Shown piece after piece: positions 1 to 6,558 of a stretch of DNA of 6,708 nucleotides. Made by a program: the position numbers and the translations under genes. Each line of letters opens with the position of its first letter. Within the stretch, counting starts at the first letter, position 1. The stretch comes from Lachnoclostridium sp. UBA7215 (lineage in GTDB: Bacteria > Bacillota > Clostridia > Lachnospirales > Lachnospiraceae), in the NCBI GenBank assembly GCA_002490465.1, contig DKUB01000081.1, positions 1 through 6,708 of the forward strand, given 5' to 3'. The notes under the pieces were generated by a model. The model saw nothing but the letters and a program-made list of their open reading frames with translations. It ran no database searches and had not been told where the DNA came from.

Positions 1-2115
1 GACAGCCCGACAGGTCCTTTTGTGGATAAAGGGGAGGCGCTGGTAAAGGGCTCCGTGACAACAGGGGAGACCAGTACATGGAATGATATTGACCCGACTG
101 CATGGATTGAGACAGATGAAAATGGTACAGAGCACCGTTATCTTGCCTGGGGCAATGGAAAATATTTTGTGTGTGAATTGAATGAGGATATGGTTTCTGT
201 CAAGGATATCAATGGAGACGGGAAAATTACCTTTGGCACACAGGCGTCCGGAAAGACATCAAAGGATGTGGATATCATTGAGAAAGATATGACAGGGCTG
301 AGCTTTACAGAGGCGCCATGGATTTACCGCCGTCAGGATGCCAATGGCAAATATTATGGAAAATACTATCTTTTTTATGCGCATAGCTGGAGAGAGCAGA
401 TGGCATACACGACAACGGATGATTTGCTGGATGGAAAATGGGATGATAGCGGCAATGTTGTAATGGAGCCCTCGGTTACATCAAATACAAACCATATGGC
501 AGTATTTGATTTTAAGGGAAAGACATATTTTGTATACCATAATGGCTCTATGCCCGCCGGAAGCGGATTCCGCCGTATTCCGTGTATTACAGAAATCAAA
601 TTTGAAGAGAATGGAAGCATTCTTGCGATACCGGAGACAGCTTCCGGAATTAATGGAAAAACATCACAGATTTATGTTTCCGGAGGTTTAGCACTTGCCC
701 ATGAACACTTTATTAACTCTGGTGCCGATGGAGAATATCCATACACAAAGGTGGATGTCGGGTTGTATCTGAATCCGCAGGAGGCAGATGCACAGTGGGT
801 GATTACGGCAGGAAAAGCGGACCGCAGCAATAAGGAGTATGTGTCCATCCAGTCAGAGAATAAGCCTGGACTTTATCTGACAGCGAATGAGGATAAAACT
901 GTTACGTTAGCACAGGATTATGATTTAAGGGCAATACCCGAAACTGCTAAAAAACAGACATTTATTCAGAAGGCAGGATTGGCAGATGCGTCCATGGTAT
1001 CTTTTGAGAGTGTGTCACAGCCGGGCATGTATATTACTCTTGTGGGAAGAACAATTGCATTGACAGATGGTTCGGATAAGGCAGCCGCTACCTTCTCTAT
1101 TGATAAAAAGCCTGCTGCTTCATCAGATGCAAAGACGGAGAACAGTTTTACTTCCCTGAAAGTGGATGGGAAAGATGTTGATGTGGCAGAAAAGGAGCAT
1201 AATCTTGAGGTTGACCTTTCTAAGGAAGAAATCCTTGTTGAGCCGGTTCTTGCAGATAAGGATGGCTATTATACATTAGAGCAGATTGCTGCGGATGGAA
1301 CGGTATTAAATGTTCCTAAGATTCTTGTTGGAAGTGCGGACCTTTCCTCAGAGGTAAGTTTAGAGGGAGAGGAAACCCGCATCCGTTTGACTGCTTATGC
1401 TGAGAATCTGAGTGCAGTTCAGACAATTGTAATTGCAATTAAGACAAAAGATGCTTCAGATTTCAGCCTGGGAGAAAATCTTGTAAAGTCCTTTGGTTTT
1501 GAGGATAAGACAGATGATGCCACAGCAGTTACGAAAGCCGCAAAGCCTGTTCCTGTTGCAAATCCGGAGTACAAATATGCGGAAGGAAAATTCGGTAAGG
1601 GTATCGTTCTTGATGGCACTTATGGATTGAAGCTGGCAGACAGCAAGGATTTGAATCTCGGTGAGAGTTATACGATATCGTTCTGGATGAAACCGGATGT
1701 GCTTGGAGGAGCTGTAGACCCGACGCTGGCAGCAGGCACATTTAGTCCGGAGCATTGGTTGAATCTTACCTTTGACGCTAAAATCTGGTCGAGGAGCGGA
1801 GATTATATTGCCACAACGGCAGCAAACACTTATAAGGCAGGTGAGTGGCAGCATGTCGCTGTCTGTGTCAACGGCGACAAAGAGGGCACATTGAAAAACA
1901 CCTGTAGGGCAAGGCTTTATATCAATGGAGAACTTGTATCTTCCGGCGATATTGCAAAAGGTATCATGACAACAGAAAATTCTGCTATTTACTTTGGTGT
2001 AAATGCCTGGGATGCTTATTTCAAGGGTACATTGGATGATGTGATGATTATTAACCGTTATCTTGCCCAGAAAGAAGTTCAGGTGATTGCAAAAGGTACA
2101 GTAACAGCAAAATAA
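1..2115 (+). CDS. Multidomain glycoside hydrolase family 43 protein (arabinofuranosidase/xylosidase-like), 5' truncated by window edge
   Basis: The frame is open from base 1 and reads DSPTGPF, a typical GH43 mid-domain phrase, so the true start, signal peptide and first propeller blade (with the usual catalytic-base Asp) lie upstream; the GTG at 22 is not a credible start. Counting residues from base 1, the GH43 part covers about 1-225: IDPTAW gives the pKa-modulating Asp31, FTEAPW the general acid Glu104, and NHMAVFDFKGK the propeller His165, followed by the YHNGSMPAGSGFRR segment seen in XynD-like arabinoxylan enzymes. Two related segments at 281-294 and 333-346 (VSIQS..PGLYLT, VSFES..PGMYIT) suggest an AbfB-like beta-trefoil that binds arabinose side chains. 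Residues ~380-484 look like an Ig-like spacer, and ~492-700 like a LamG/concanavalin-type jelly roll. There is no LPXTG or other C-terminal anchor. Expected to be extracellular, acting on arabinoxylan or arabinan; exact substrate is inference. Confidence 0.9.
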   Translation, partial: DSPTGPFVDKGEALVKGSVTTGETSTWNDIDPTAWIETDENGTEHRYLAWGNGKYFVCELNEDMVSVKDINGDGKITFGTQASGKTSKDVDIIEKDMTGLSFTEAPWIYRRQDANGKYYGKYYLFYAHSWREQMAYTTTDDLLDGKWDDSGNVVMEPSVTSNTNHMAVFDFKGKTYFVYHNGSMPAGSGFRRIPCITEIKFEENGSILAIPETASGINGKTSQIYVSGGLALAHEHFINSGADGEYPYTKVDVGLYLNPQEADAQWVITAGKADRSNKEYVSIQSENKPGLYLTANEDKTVTLAQDYDLRAIPETAKKQTFIQKAGLADASMVSFESVSQPGMYITLVGRTIALTDGSDKAAATFSIDKKPAASSDAKTENSFTSLKVDGKDVDVAEKEHNLEVDLSKEEILVEPVLADKDGYYTLEQIAADGTVLNVPKILVGSADLSSEVSLEGEETRIRLTAYAENLSAVQTIVIAIKTKDASDFSLGENLVKSFGFEDKTDDATAVTKAAKPVPVANPEYKYAEGKFGKGIVLDGTYGLKLADSKDLNLGESYTISFWMKPDVLGGAVDPTLAAGTFSPEHWLNLTFDAKIWSRSGDYIATTAANTYKAGEWQHVAVCVNGDKEGTLKNTCRARLYINGELVSSGDIAKGIMTTENSAIYFGVNAWDAYFKGTLDDVMIINRYLAQKEVQVIAKGTVTAK

Positions 2116-2126
2116 TGGAGATTTAG

Positions 2127-2690
2127 ATGAGGATAGAAAAGTGTTGTCCCGGCTATATTTCCAACAGGAAAAAAATTTCGGCGCTGTGGCTGCTATTTTA
2201 TGTGGTCATAGCCGCCGGCATTTTCCTGGCCGGTTATTTTTTGACACACACCAGGGCAAATGTATTTACTGTCCTGGCAGTTTTACTTATTCTTCCGGCA
2301 GCAAAAAGAGTAGTAAATCTTGTTGTCATGCTGCCTAAAAGGAGTGTATCAAAGGAACGTTTTCATGCGGTGGAAAAAGAAGCGGGTAAAGCAGTTATTT
2401 TGACAGATTATGTTTTTTCCTCTACGGAAAAAATTATGCATTTGGATTTTGTAGTAATTAGGGACGGAAATGTAATGGCAGTTGCCGCAACATCCAAACA
2501 GGATATAGAATATATGAAAAAATATTTTACGGACTGTGTACACAGGGCGGCATCTTCCTATCATGTGGCTTTTTTCGGGACGGATGAGCAGCTTATCAAA
2601 CGGCTGGCAGGGCTTGAAGGGGCAGAGGATGAGGATGGGCAGAAGAGGGATGAAAAGCTTGCCGGGCATCTGCGTTCCTTTGCGGTGTAG
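2127..2690 (+). CDS. Hypothetical protein with two N-terminal membrane segments and a soluble C-terminal domain
   Basis: I do not recognise this 187-residue protein. The ATG is preceded by GGAG at 2117-2120 with a six-base spacer, and starts 11 bases after the GH43 stop, so it is probably on the same transcript. After a basic N-terminus there are two hydrophobic segments, about residues 18-39 and 46-70, joined by a very short loop, which suggests a membrane hairpin with both ends on the same side, likely cytoplasmic. Residues ~75-160 alternate beta-like stretches (AVILTDYVF, LDFVVIRDGNVMAVAA) with a helix (SKQDIEYMKKYFTDCVHRAAS), then YHVAFFG, like a small alpha/beta fold. The C-terminus is acidic and charged (EGAEDEDGQKRDEK). 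rluA follows three bases after its stop. The LDFVV..DGNVMAV stretch faintly recalls NERD/PD-(D/E)xK cores, but no E-x-K is present, so no nuclease role is claimed. Confidence 0.8.
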   Translation: MRIEKCCPGYISNRKKISALWLLFYVVIAAGIFLAGYFLTHTRANVFTVLAVLLILPAAKRVVNLVVMLPKRSVSKERFHAVEKEAGKAVILTDYVFSSTEKIMHLDFVVIRDGNVMAVAATSKQDIEYMKKYFTDCVHRAASSYHVAFFGTDEQLIKRLAGLEGAEDEDGQKRDEKLAGHLRSFAV

Positions 2691-2693
2691 CCT

Positions 2694-3653
2694 ATGCGGG
2701 AGATAACAATAATTCGCGCGGAGAGCGGGCAGCGCTTTGACAAATACCTGAAAAAATATTTGTGTGAGGCACCTGGAAGTTTTATTTATAAAATGCTGCG
2801 AAAAAAGAATATCAAGCTTAATGGAAAAAGGGCGCAGGGCAGCGAACTGCTGCGTGAGAATGATGTGGTAACTCTCTATCTGGCGGAGGATACGATTCGC
2901 AAATTCCGCGGAGGGGGAGAACTTTCCCAGGTGCAGTATCCGGTTATGCAGATGGATGTCGTGTATGAGGATGAAGATTTTATATTTCTGAATAAGCGTG
3001 CGGGGATTTTGTCTCAGCGTGCCGGGAAGGAGGATGTGTCCCTTGTTGAGTATCTGTTGGGCTATTTACAGAGCAAAGGGGTATGGAAACCGGGAGATCT
3101 CTACACACCGTCAATTTGTAATCGGTTGGACCGGAATACCAGCGGTATTGTTCTCGCCGGGAAAAACCTTCTGGCACTGCAGGAGTTATCGGGGCTTTTA
3201 AAGTCAGGAGACATAAAAAAGTATTACCTTACTGTAGTAGAGGGGGTGATACGGGAGAAGGCCAGATTGACTGGATTTTTACAAAAGGATGGGAACAAAA
3301 ACAGGGTCAGAGTGCTGGCAGAGGGCGGCAAAGGGTTTGTTCCAATAGAGACACATATTGAGCCTGTTAGCAATAACGGCGTTTATACGTTGTTACGGGT
3401 TCGCCTTGTTACGGGAAAGCCACATCAAATTCGTGCGCATTTATCCAGTATAGGGCACCCTGTATTGGGAGATATAAAATATGGCGGGAAATCATATGGC
3501 GGCAGGAGACAGCAGCTTTTACATGCGTGGAAAGTTATTTTTCCTGAGATATCTGATTATCCGGATATTAGCAGGGGCACTTTTACGGCGTCTCCGCCCG
3601 GATATTTTAAAGAAATAGTAGAAGAGCTTTTTGATGAAGATTTATTTGCGTAA
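2694..3653 (+). CDS. RluA-family 23S rRNA pseudouridine synthase (RluC/RluD-like)
   Basis: This 319-residue enzyme should convert specific uridines in RNA, probably 23S rRNA, to pseudouridine in the cytoplasm. The N-terminal ~60 residues form an S4 RNA-binding domain (GQRFDKYL at 12-19, then KMLRKKNIKLNGKR). The catalytic domain begins near residue 88 (VVYEDEDFIFLNKRAG). The family motif RLDRNTSG is at 144-151 with catalytic Asp146. KKYYLTVVEG at 175-184 supplies the conserved Tyr, and TGKPHQIRAHL at 240-250 followed by HPVLGD at 255-260 is the RluA-family C-terminal signature. Length is normal for RluC/RluD types. The start is three bases after the previous stop and only a weak GCGGTG precedes it, so translation may be coupled to the upstream gene. 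Which uridine is modified, and which RluA paralogue this is, cannot be told from sequence alone. Confidence 0.95.
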   Translation: MREITIIRAESGQRFDKYLKKYLCEAPGSFIYKMLRKKNIKLNGKRAQGSELLRENDVVTLYLAEDTIRKFRGGGELSQVQYPVMQMDVVYEDEDFIFLNKRAGILSQRAGKEDVSLVEYLLGYLQSKGVWKPGDLYTPSICNRLDRNTSGIVLAGKNLLALQELSGLLKSGDIKKYYLTVVEGVIREKARLTGFLQKDGNKNRVRVLAEGGKGFVPIETHIEPVSNNGVYTLLRVRLVTGKPHQIRAHLSSIGHPVLGDIKYGGKSYGGRRQQLLHAWKVIFPEISDYPDISRGTFTASPPGYFKEIVEELFDEDLFA

Positions 3654-3667
3654 AAATTCAAAAAATT

Positions 3668-3673
3668 AGGAGG
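3668..3673 (+). promoter_or_regulatory. Shine-Dalgarno AGGAGG that sets the DJ-1 gene start at GTG 3680
   Basis: A perfect AGGAGG lies here. The in-frame TTG at 3674 touches it with no spacer and is unusable, whereas the GTG at 3680 has a six-base spacer. The in-frame ATG at 3695 is 21 bases away and would cut into the first beta strand. The site therefore argues for a GTG start. Confidence 0.85.
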
Positions 3674-3679
3674 TTGGAT

Positions 3680-4231
3680 GTGAAAAGGGTAGTAATGTTA
3701 TTTGCAGAAGGGTTTGAGACGGTGGAGGCGTTGATGGCGGTAGATGTTTTGCGCCGTGGAGGTGTTGGGGTTACAATGGCTTCGATTAACGAGGACGAAG
3801 TGGTGCGGAGCTCCCACGGAGTTGAAGTTGGAATGGATGCTGTACTGGGTGAAGTAGATGTTGCGGATTATGATGCGGTTATCCTGCCGGGCGGTATGCC
3901 GGGAACACTTCATTTGGGAGAGAGTGAAGCAGTGAAAAAAACAGTGCTTGCAATGAATGAAGCCGGAAAAATTGTTGCTGCGATTTGCGCAGCGCCGGGC
4001 GTCCTTGGCAAATATGGCCTGCTTGAGGGAAAGAAGGCGTGCAGTTATCCCAGTCATGAGGAAAATCTTACAGGTGCAGAGGTTTTGCGCATACCGGTTG
4101 TAAAGGATGGGAATATTATAACAAGCCGCGGCCTCGGAACAGCCGCGGAATTTGCATTTGCGCTTCTGACAGCTTTGGAGGGGGCGGAAAAGACCGAGCA
4201 GATTAAAGAAGCAATTGTCTGGAGTGAATAG
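3680..4231 (+). CDS. DJ-1/YajL-family protein (DJ-1/PfpI superfamily)
   Basis: A 183-residue protein of the DJ-1/ThiJ/PfpI superfamily, DJ-1/YajL branch. It starts at GTG 3680, giving VKRVVMLFAEGFETVEA. The GFETVEA Glu (residue 13) matches human DJ-1 Glu18, which tunes the reactive cysteine. The nucleophile is Cys103 in AAICAAPGVLG, the DJ-1 nucleophile elbow. LPGGMPG near 69-75 and TSRGLGTAAEFAFALL near 148-163 are further family signatures. The residue after the Cys is Ala rather than His, so it is not a PfpI-type protease; aligning back from TSRG, the position of DJ-1 His126 is not His, as in E. coli YajL. Family members are reported as oxidative-stress chaperones, glyoxalase III or deglycases, the last disputed, so no reaction is assigned. 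It follows rluA by 26 bases without a visible terminator and is probably in the same operon. Confidence 0.92.
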   Translation: MKRVVMLFAEGFETVEALMAVDVLRRGGVGVTMASINEDEVVRSSHGVEVGMDAVLGEVDVADYDAVILPGGMPGTLHLGESEAVKKTVLAMNEAGKIVAAICAAPGVLGKYGLLEGKKACSYPSHEENLTGAEVLRIPVVKDGNIITSRGLGTAAEFAFALLTALEGAEKTEQIKEAIVWSE

Positions 4232-4260
4232 ACAGACTTGATGGATAATGGGGGATATGG

Positions 4261-4797
4261 ATGGCAACATGGAATTCCAGAGGGCTTCGGGGGTCTTTTT
4301 TGGAGGAGCTTGTAAACCTTACAAATGAAAAATACCGGACAAAAGGGCTTGCCTTAATTCAGAAAGTGCCAACACCAATTAAGCCGATTCAGATTGATGA
4401 TAAATCAAGGCATATTACGCTGGCATATTTTGAACAAAAAAGTACAGTTGATTATATAGGAGTAGTACAGGGGATTCCAGTGTGCTTTGATGCGAAAGAA
4501 AGCGCGGCGGTTCGATTCCCGCTTGCAAATGTGCATGAACACCAGATACAGTTTATGGAGGAATTTGAGGCTCAGGATGGCATTGCCTTTTTACTGATTT
4601 ATTTTAAGCAGACAAATCAGTATATGTATCTTCCCTTTGGTGATTTGAAGAAATTCTGGAACAGAATGAAAACCGGGGGACCAAAAAGTTTTAAATTGGA
4701 GGAACTCGATCCATGCTGGGAAATATCTCCTTACGAGGGTACATTTTTGCATTATCTGGAACAGATTCAGATGGATTTGGAGCGGCGAAATGATTAA
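4261..4797 (+). CDS. recU: Holliday junction resolvase RecU
   Basis: RecU is the Firmicutes Holliday-junction resolvase that cuts four-way DNA junctions during recombinational repair and chromosome segregation. The protein has 178 residues. NSRGLRGSFLEELVNLTNEKY at 5-25 matches the NRGMxLE..L..TN start of the RecU core. STVDYIG at 61-67 contains metal-binding Asp64, FDAKE at 76-80 supplies Asp77 and Lys79, and FPLANVHEHQIQFM at 86-99 includes Gln95. The B. subtilis enzyme has Glu-Ala-Lys where this has Asp-Ala-Lys, a conservative change that keeps the acidic ligand. It lacks about 25 N-terminal residues relative to B. subtilis RecU, a disordered part there. A G-rich site (GGGGG, 4250-4254) sits six bases before the ATG and an in-frame stop at 4246 excludes earlier starts. 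Its 3' end overlaps the next gene by eight bases. There is no neighbouring ponA/pbp1, RecU's usual partner in Bacillus. Confidence 0.93.
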   Translation: MATWNSRGLRGSFLEELVNLTNEKYRTKGLALIQKVPTPIKPIQIDDKSRHITLAYFEQKSTVDYIGVVQGIPVCFDAKESAAVRFPLANVHEHQIQFMEEFEAQDGIAFLLIYFKQTNQYMYLPFGDLKKFWNRMKTGGPKSFKLEELDPCWEISPYEGTFLHYLEQIQMDLERRND

Positions 4798-5296
4798 ACG
4801 ATACAGTGGGATTTACCGACGGGGAGTTTTTCTTTTTTTTGGTCTGGCAGCATTTATATGGATGGGAGTTATTTTCTGTTTTTCCGCTCAGCCCGCAGAA
4901 GAATCGACAGAACTAAGCCACACGGTTGGAAGAAAAATCGGGGAGTGGTTTGTCCCTGGTTTTTCGGAGTGGTCAGCCGAGGGACAGGAGAAGTTTTCAG
5001 AATCAGTGGATTTTTATGTGAGAAAGTCTGCCCATGCTTCAGAATATGCAGTGCTTGCCATATTTTTTCTCGGTGCGTTATATTTTAGCGGTAAGGAGCT
5101 TCGGTTTTATCCGGTAGCTGTTTTACTGACATCCGTTTATGCGTTGACAGACGAAATACATCAGCTTTTTGTGCCGGGACGCAGTGGTCAGATTAGTGAT
5201 GTGATCCTCGATTCGTCAGGGGCGATTGCTGGTTGTTTTTGCATTTATTTTTTATGTTTTTTAATTAAAATGATAAAAAATAGAAAAATGAGGTAG
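4790..5296 (+). CDS. VanZ-like family membrane protein
   Basis: A 168-residue integral membrane protein with the VanZ-like pattern: TM1 about residues 11-31 ending in IFCFSAQPAEES, an outside loop of about 45 residues, the RKSAHASEYAVLA motif at 78-90 leading into TM2, TM3 about 105-120, then the hallmark DEIHQLFVPGRSGQISDV (121-138) and TM4 about 143-162, ending in a basic KMIKNRKMR tail. The namesake VanZ gives low-level teicoplanin resistance by an unknown mechanism, but most family members are not in van clusters and have no known function; nothing here suggests glycopeptide resistance. Its ATG lies inside recU (eight-base overlap), with GGAG at 4779-4782 seven bases upstream, so the two are probably translationally coupled. 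The 3' coding end is very AT-rich. Confidence 0.88.
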   Translation: MIKRYSGIYRRGVFLFFGLAAFIWMGVIFCFSAQPAEESTELSHTVGRKIGEWFVPGFSEWSAEGQEKFSESVDFYVRKSAHASEYAVLAIFFLGALYFSGKELRFYPVAVLLTSVYALTDEIHQLFVPGRSGQISDVILDSSGAIAGCFCIYFLCFLIKMIKNRKMR

Positions 5297-5304
5297 AAAT
5301 CAGG

Positions 5305-5333
5305 TGGATTTTTCCTTATGATTGTGATACAAT
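5305..5333 (+). promoter_or_regulatory. Putative sigma-A promoter with extended -10 for cheC-cheD
   Basis: TGATACAAT at 5325-5333 is an extended -10 (TGnTATAAT with one mismatch). TGGATT at 5305-5310, 17 bases upstream of TACAAT, is a poor -35 (three of six), as is common when the -10 is extended. It lies in the 88-base gap between the VanZ gene and cheC, about 50 bases before the cheC start, the right place to drive the chemotaxis pair. No sigma-D (flagellar) consensus with CCGATAT is visible here. Confidence 0.5.
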
Positions 5334-5373
5334 GGAAAAGAAGGAATACATAACGGCAGTGGCATGAAAAAAT

Positions 5374-5380
5374 GGGAGGA
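5374..5380 (+). promoter_or_regulatory. Shine-Dalgarno GGGAGGA that sets the cheC start at ATG 5385
   Basis: GGGAGGA, containing GGAGG at 5375-5379, lies five bases before the ATG at 5385. The earlier in-frame ATG at 5364 would place this site inside the coding region and has no ribosome site of its own, so the downstream ATG is preferred. The resulting 206 residues agree with the ~209 of B. subtilis CheC. Confidence 0.85.
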
Positions 5381-5384
5381 CTGC

Positions 5385-6005
5385 ATGGGCAAATTTTCTT
5401 TAGAAACAATTAATGAAATGTATGTGGATGTGTTAAGAGAGATTGGCAATATCGGCGCCGGAAATGCGACGACGGCGATTTCGTCTATGCTTTCTATCCG
5501 CTTAAATATGAATGTTCCCAAGGTAAAACTGTTAGAGGTTTCTAAGCTTGGCACTTCGATTTGTCCTGAGGATGAAATTGTCGTGGGCATTTTTCTCGAA
5601 CTGAATGCTGATATTGAAGGCAGCATGATGTTTTTAATGAGGATGCAGCCGGCGAGAAATCTGGTAAATAAATTGATGATGCGTGACGTCAATTATGAGG
5701 GTGAATTTGACGAGATGGATTTATCAGCGATTAAAGAAATCGGAAATATTATTGCCGGTTCTTATTTGAATGCCTTGTCATCCATGACAAATCTTGTGAT
5801 TACTCCTTCTATTCCTTATATTGCCATTGACATGGCTGCCTCCCTGTTAAGTGTACCGGCAATTGAATTCGGGCGTGTGGGGGATCGTGCCCTTTTAATT
5901 GAGACGGAGTTTGGTGATGAGGTTTCGCTTGGCGGATATTTTATCCTTATGCCGGAGAGGGATTCCTACGATAAGATGTTAACTGCATTAGGGTTTACAA
6001 TGTGA
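5385..6005 (+). CDS. cheC: CheC, CheY-P phosphatase of the chemotaxis system
   Basis: CheC removes phosphate from CheY-P and binds CheD, linking receptor adaptation to the output signal. The 206-residue protein has the two-fold pseudo-symmetry of the CheC/CheX/FliY family, and both halves fit the D/S-x3-E-x2-N-x22-P phosphatase signature exactly: Asp15, Glu19, Asn22, Pro45 in the first half and Ser114, Glu118, Asn121, Pro144 in the second. Two intact sites mark a full CheC rather than CheX (one centre) or FliY (extra N-terminal CheY-binding peptide and C-terminal FliN domain, both absent). VDVLREIGNIGAGNA near 14-28 and SAIKEIGNIIAGSYLNAL near 114-131 are the characteristic helices. A promoter-like sequence precedes it and cheD follows after 39 bases, consistent with a two-gene unit. 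Presence of cheC-cheD implies a motile organism, although no flagellar gene is in view. Confidence 0.95.
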   Translation: MGKFSLETINEMYVDVLREIGNIGAGNATTAISSMLSIRLNMNVPKVKLLEVSKLGTSICPEDEIVVGIFLELNADIEGSMMFLMRMQPARNLVNKLMMRDVNYEGEFDEMDLSAIKEIGNIIAGSYLNALSSMTNLVITPSIPYIAIDMAASLLSVPAIEFGRVGDRALLIETEFGDEVSLGGYFILMPERDSYDKMLTALGFTM

Positions 6006-6044
6006 TTTTGTATATGAAAGAGATGAGATGAGAGATGGTAAATT

Positions 6045-6530
6045 GTGAGTGAAATTATACGAGTGGGGATGGCTGATTTAAATGTATGCAAAGCCCCTAA
6101 TATTATAACGACACTGGGACTTGGTTCCTGCGTTGGGCTGACATTTTATGATCCGGTCCTGAAGGTGGGCGGGATGGTTCATTATATGCTGCCGGACAGT
6201 ACACAGATATCGAATAACAGCAATATAGCTAAATTTGCTGACACTGGCATTACAGAATTGTTAAAGAGAGTTCTGGCAATAGGGGCAGACCGGAGACGCC
6301 TTGTTGCAAAAATAGCGGGAGGCGCCAGAATGTTTAAGGTAACCAGTGCGTCCTCTATTGGCAACGTAGGTGAAAAGAATGCGATAGCAGCAAAAAAAAT
6401 GCTGTCTCAGCTGGGCATTCGCCTGGTGGCAGAGGATACCGGACTGGATTATGGGCGGACGGTAGAATTGCATTGTGCAACGGGAGAATTTTATATTAAG
6501 GCGGTAAAACAGCCGGTAAAGATTATTTAA
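6045..6530 (+). CDS. cheD: CheD, chemoreceptor glutamine deamidase
   Basis: CheD deamidates glutamines on methyl-accepting chemotaxis proteins, tuning their signalling, and is sequestered by CheC when CheY-P rises. The 161-residue protein has the CheD catalytic triad at the expected spacing: Thr23 and Cys29 in ITTLGLGSCVGLTFYDP, and His46 in GGMVHYMLPDS. The Thr-Cys-His gaps of 6 and 17 equal those of T. maritima CheD (Thr21, Cys27, His44). IAGGARMF at 90-97 is another family-conserved block. The start is GTG 6045: an in-frame stop at 6039 excludes earlier starts, and the next ATG (6069) would remove the conserved VGMADLNV strand. The ribosome site is weak (GAGATGG, six bases upstream), so expression may be lower than that of CheC. 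A strong terminator follows 28 bases after the stop. Confidence 0.95.
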   Translation: MSEIIRVGMADLNVCKAPNIITTLGLGSCVGLTFYDPVLKVGGMVHYMLPDSTQISNNSNIAKFADTGITELLKRVLAIGADRRRLVAKIAGGARMFKVTSASSIGNVGEKNAIAAKKMLSQLGIRLVAEDTGLDYGRTVELHCATGEFYIKAVKQPVKII

Positions 6531-6558
6531 TAAATAAAATACATGTAAATAAAAGAAG

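Noticed and set aside
22..24. GTG at 22 as the start of the GH43 gene
   Set aside because: The frame is open back to base 1, the upstream residues fit the GH43 fold, and no signal peptide or first propeller blade follows the GTG.
1456..1854. Minus-strand open frame of 132 codons opposite the GH43 LamG region
   Set aside because: Cys-rich translation without recognisable motifs, overlapping other minus-strand frames and opposed to clear coding sequence.
3680..4231. PfpI-type intracellular protease
   Set aside because: PfpI proteases carry His directly after the nucleophile Cys; here it is Ala, and the Glu and C-terminal motifs fit the DJ-1/YajL branch.
3698..4270. Long open frame of 190 codons on the minus strand opposite the DJ-1 gene
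   Set aside because: It lies entirely against a strongly supported family gene, has Cys/His-rich low-likelihood protein composition and no ribosome site that I can see. It is a by-product of the codon bias of the real gene.
5247..5281. Nine-base all-AT inverted repeat (ATTTTTTAT / ATAAAAAAT) and the palindrome TTTTAATTAAAA in the VanZ 3' end
   Set aside because: Inside coding sequence for a Phe/Ile/Lys-rich membrane segment and basic tail, which explains the T and A runs; there are no GC pairs to give a stable stem.
4790..5296. Glycopeptide resistance gene vanZ
   Set aside because: The protein is only a VanZ-like family member; none of vanR/S/H/A/X/Y is present and the neighbours are housekeeping genes.
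5297..5313. Small hairpin AAATC/GATTT plus Ts just after the VanZ gene, as a terminator
   Set aside because: Only five pairs with four A/T pairs and a short broken T run; too weak to terminate reliably and it overlaps the likely -35 of the cheC promoter. A leaky stop cannot be excluded.
6006..6044. GAGAT-type short tandem repeats between cheC and cheD
   Set aside because: Just a few imperfect purine-rich units (gagat, gagat, gagagat) that probably reflect a loose ribosome-binding region for cheD.
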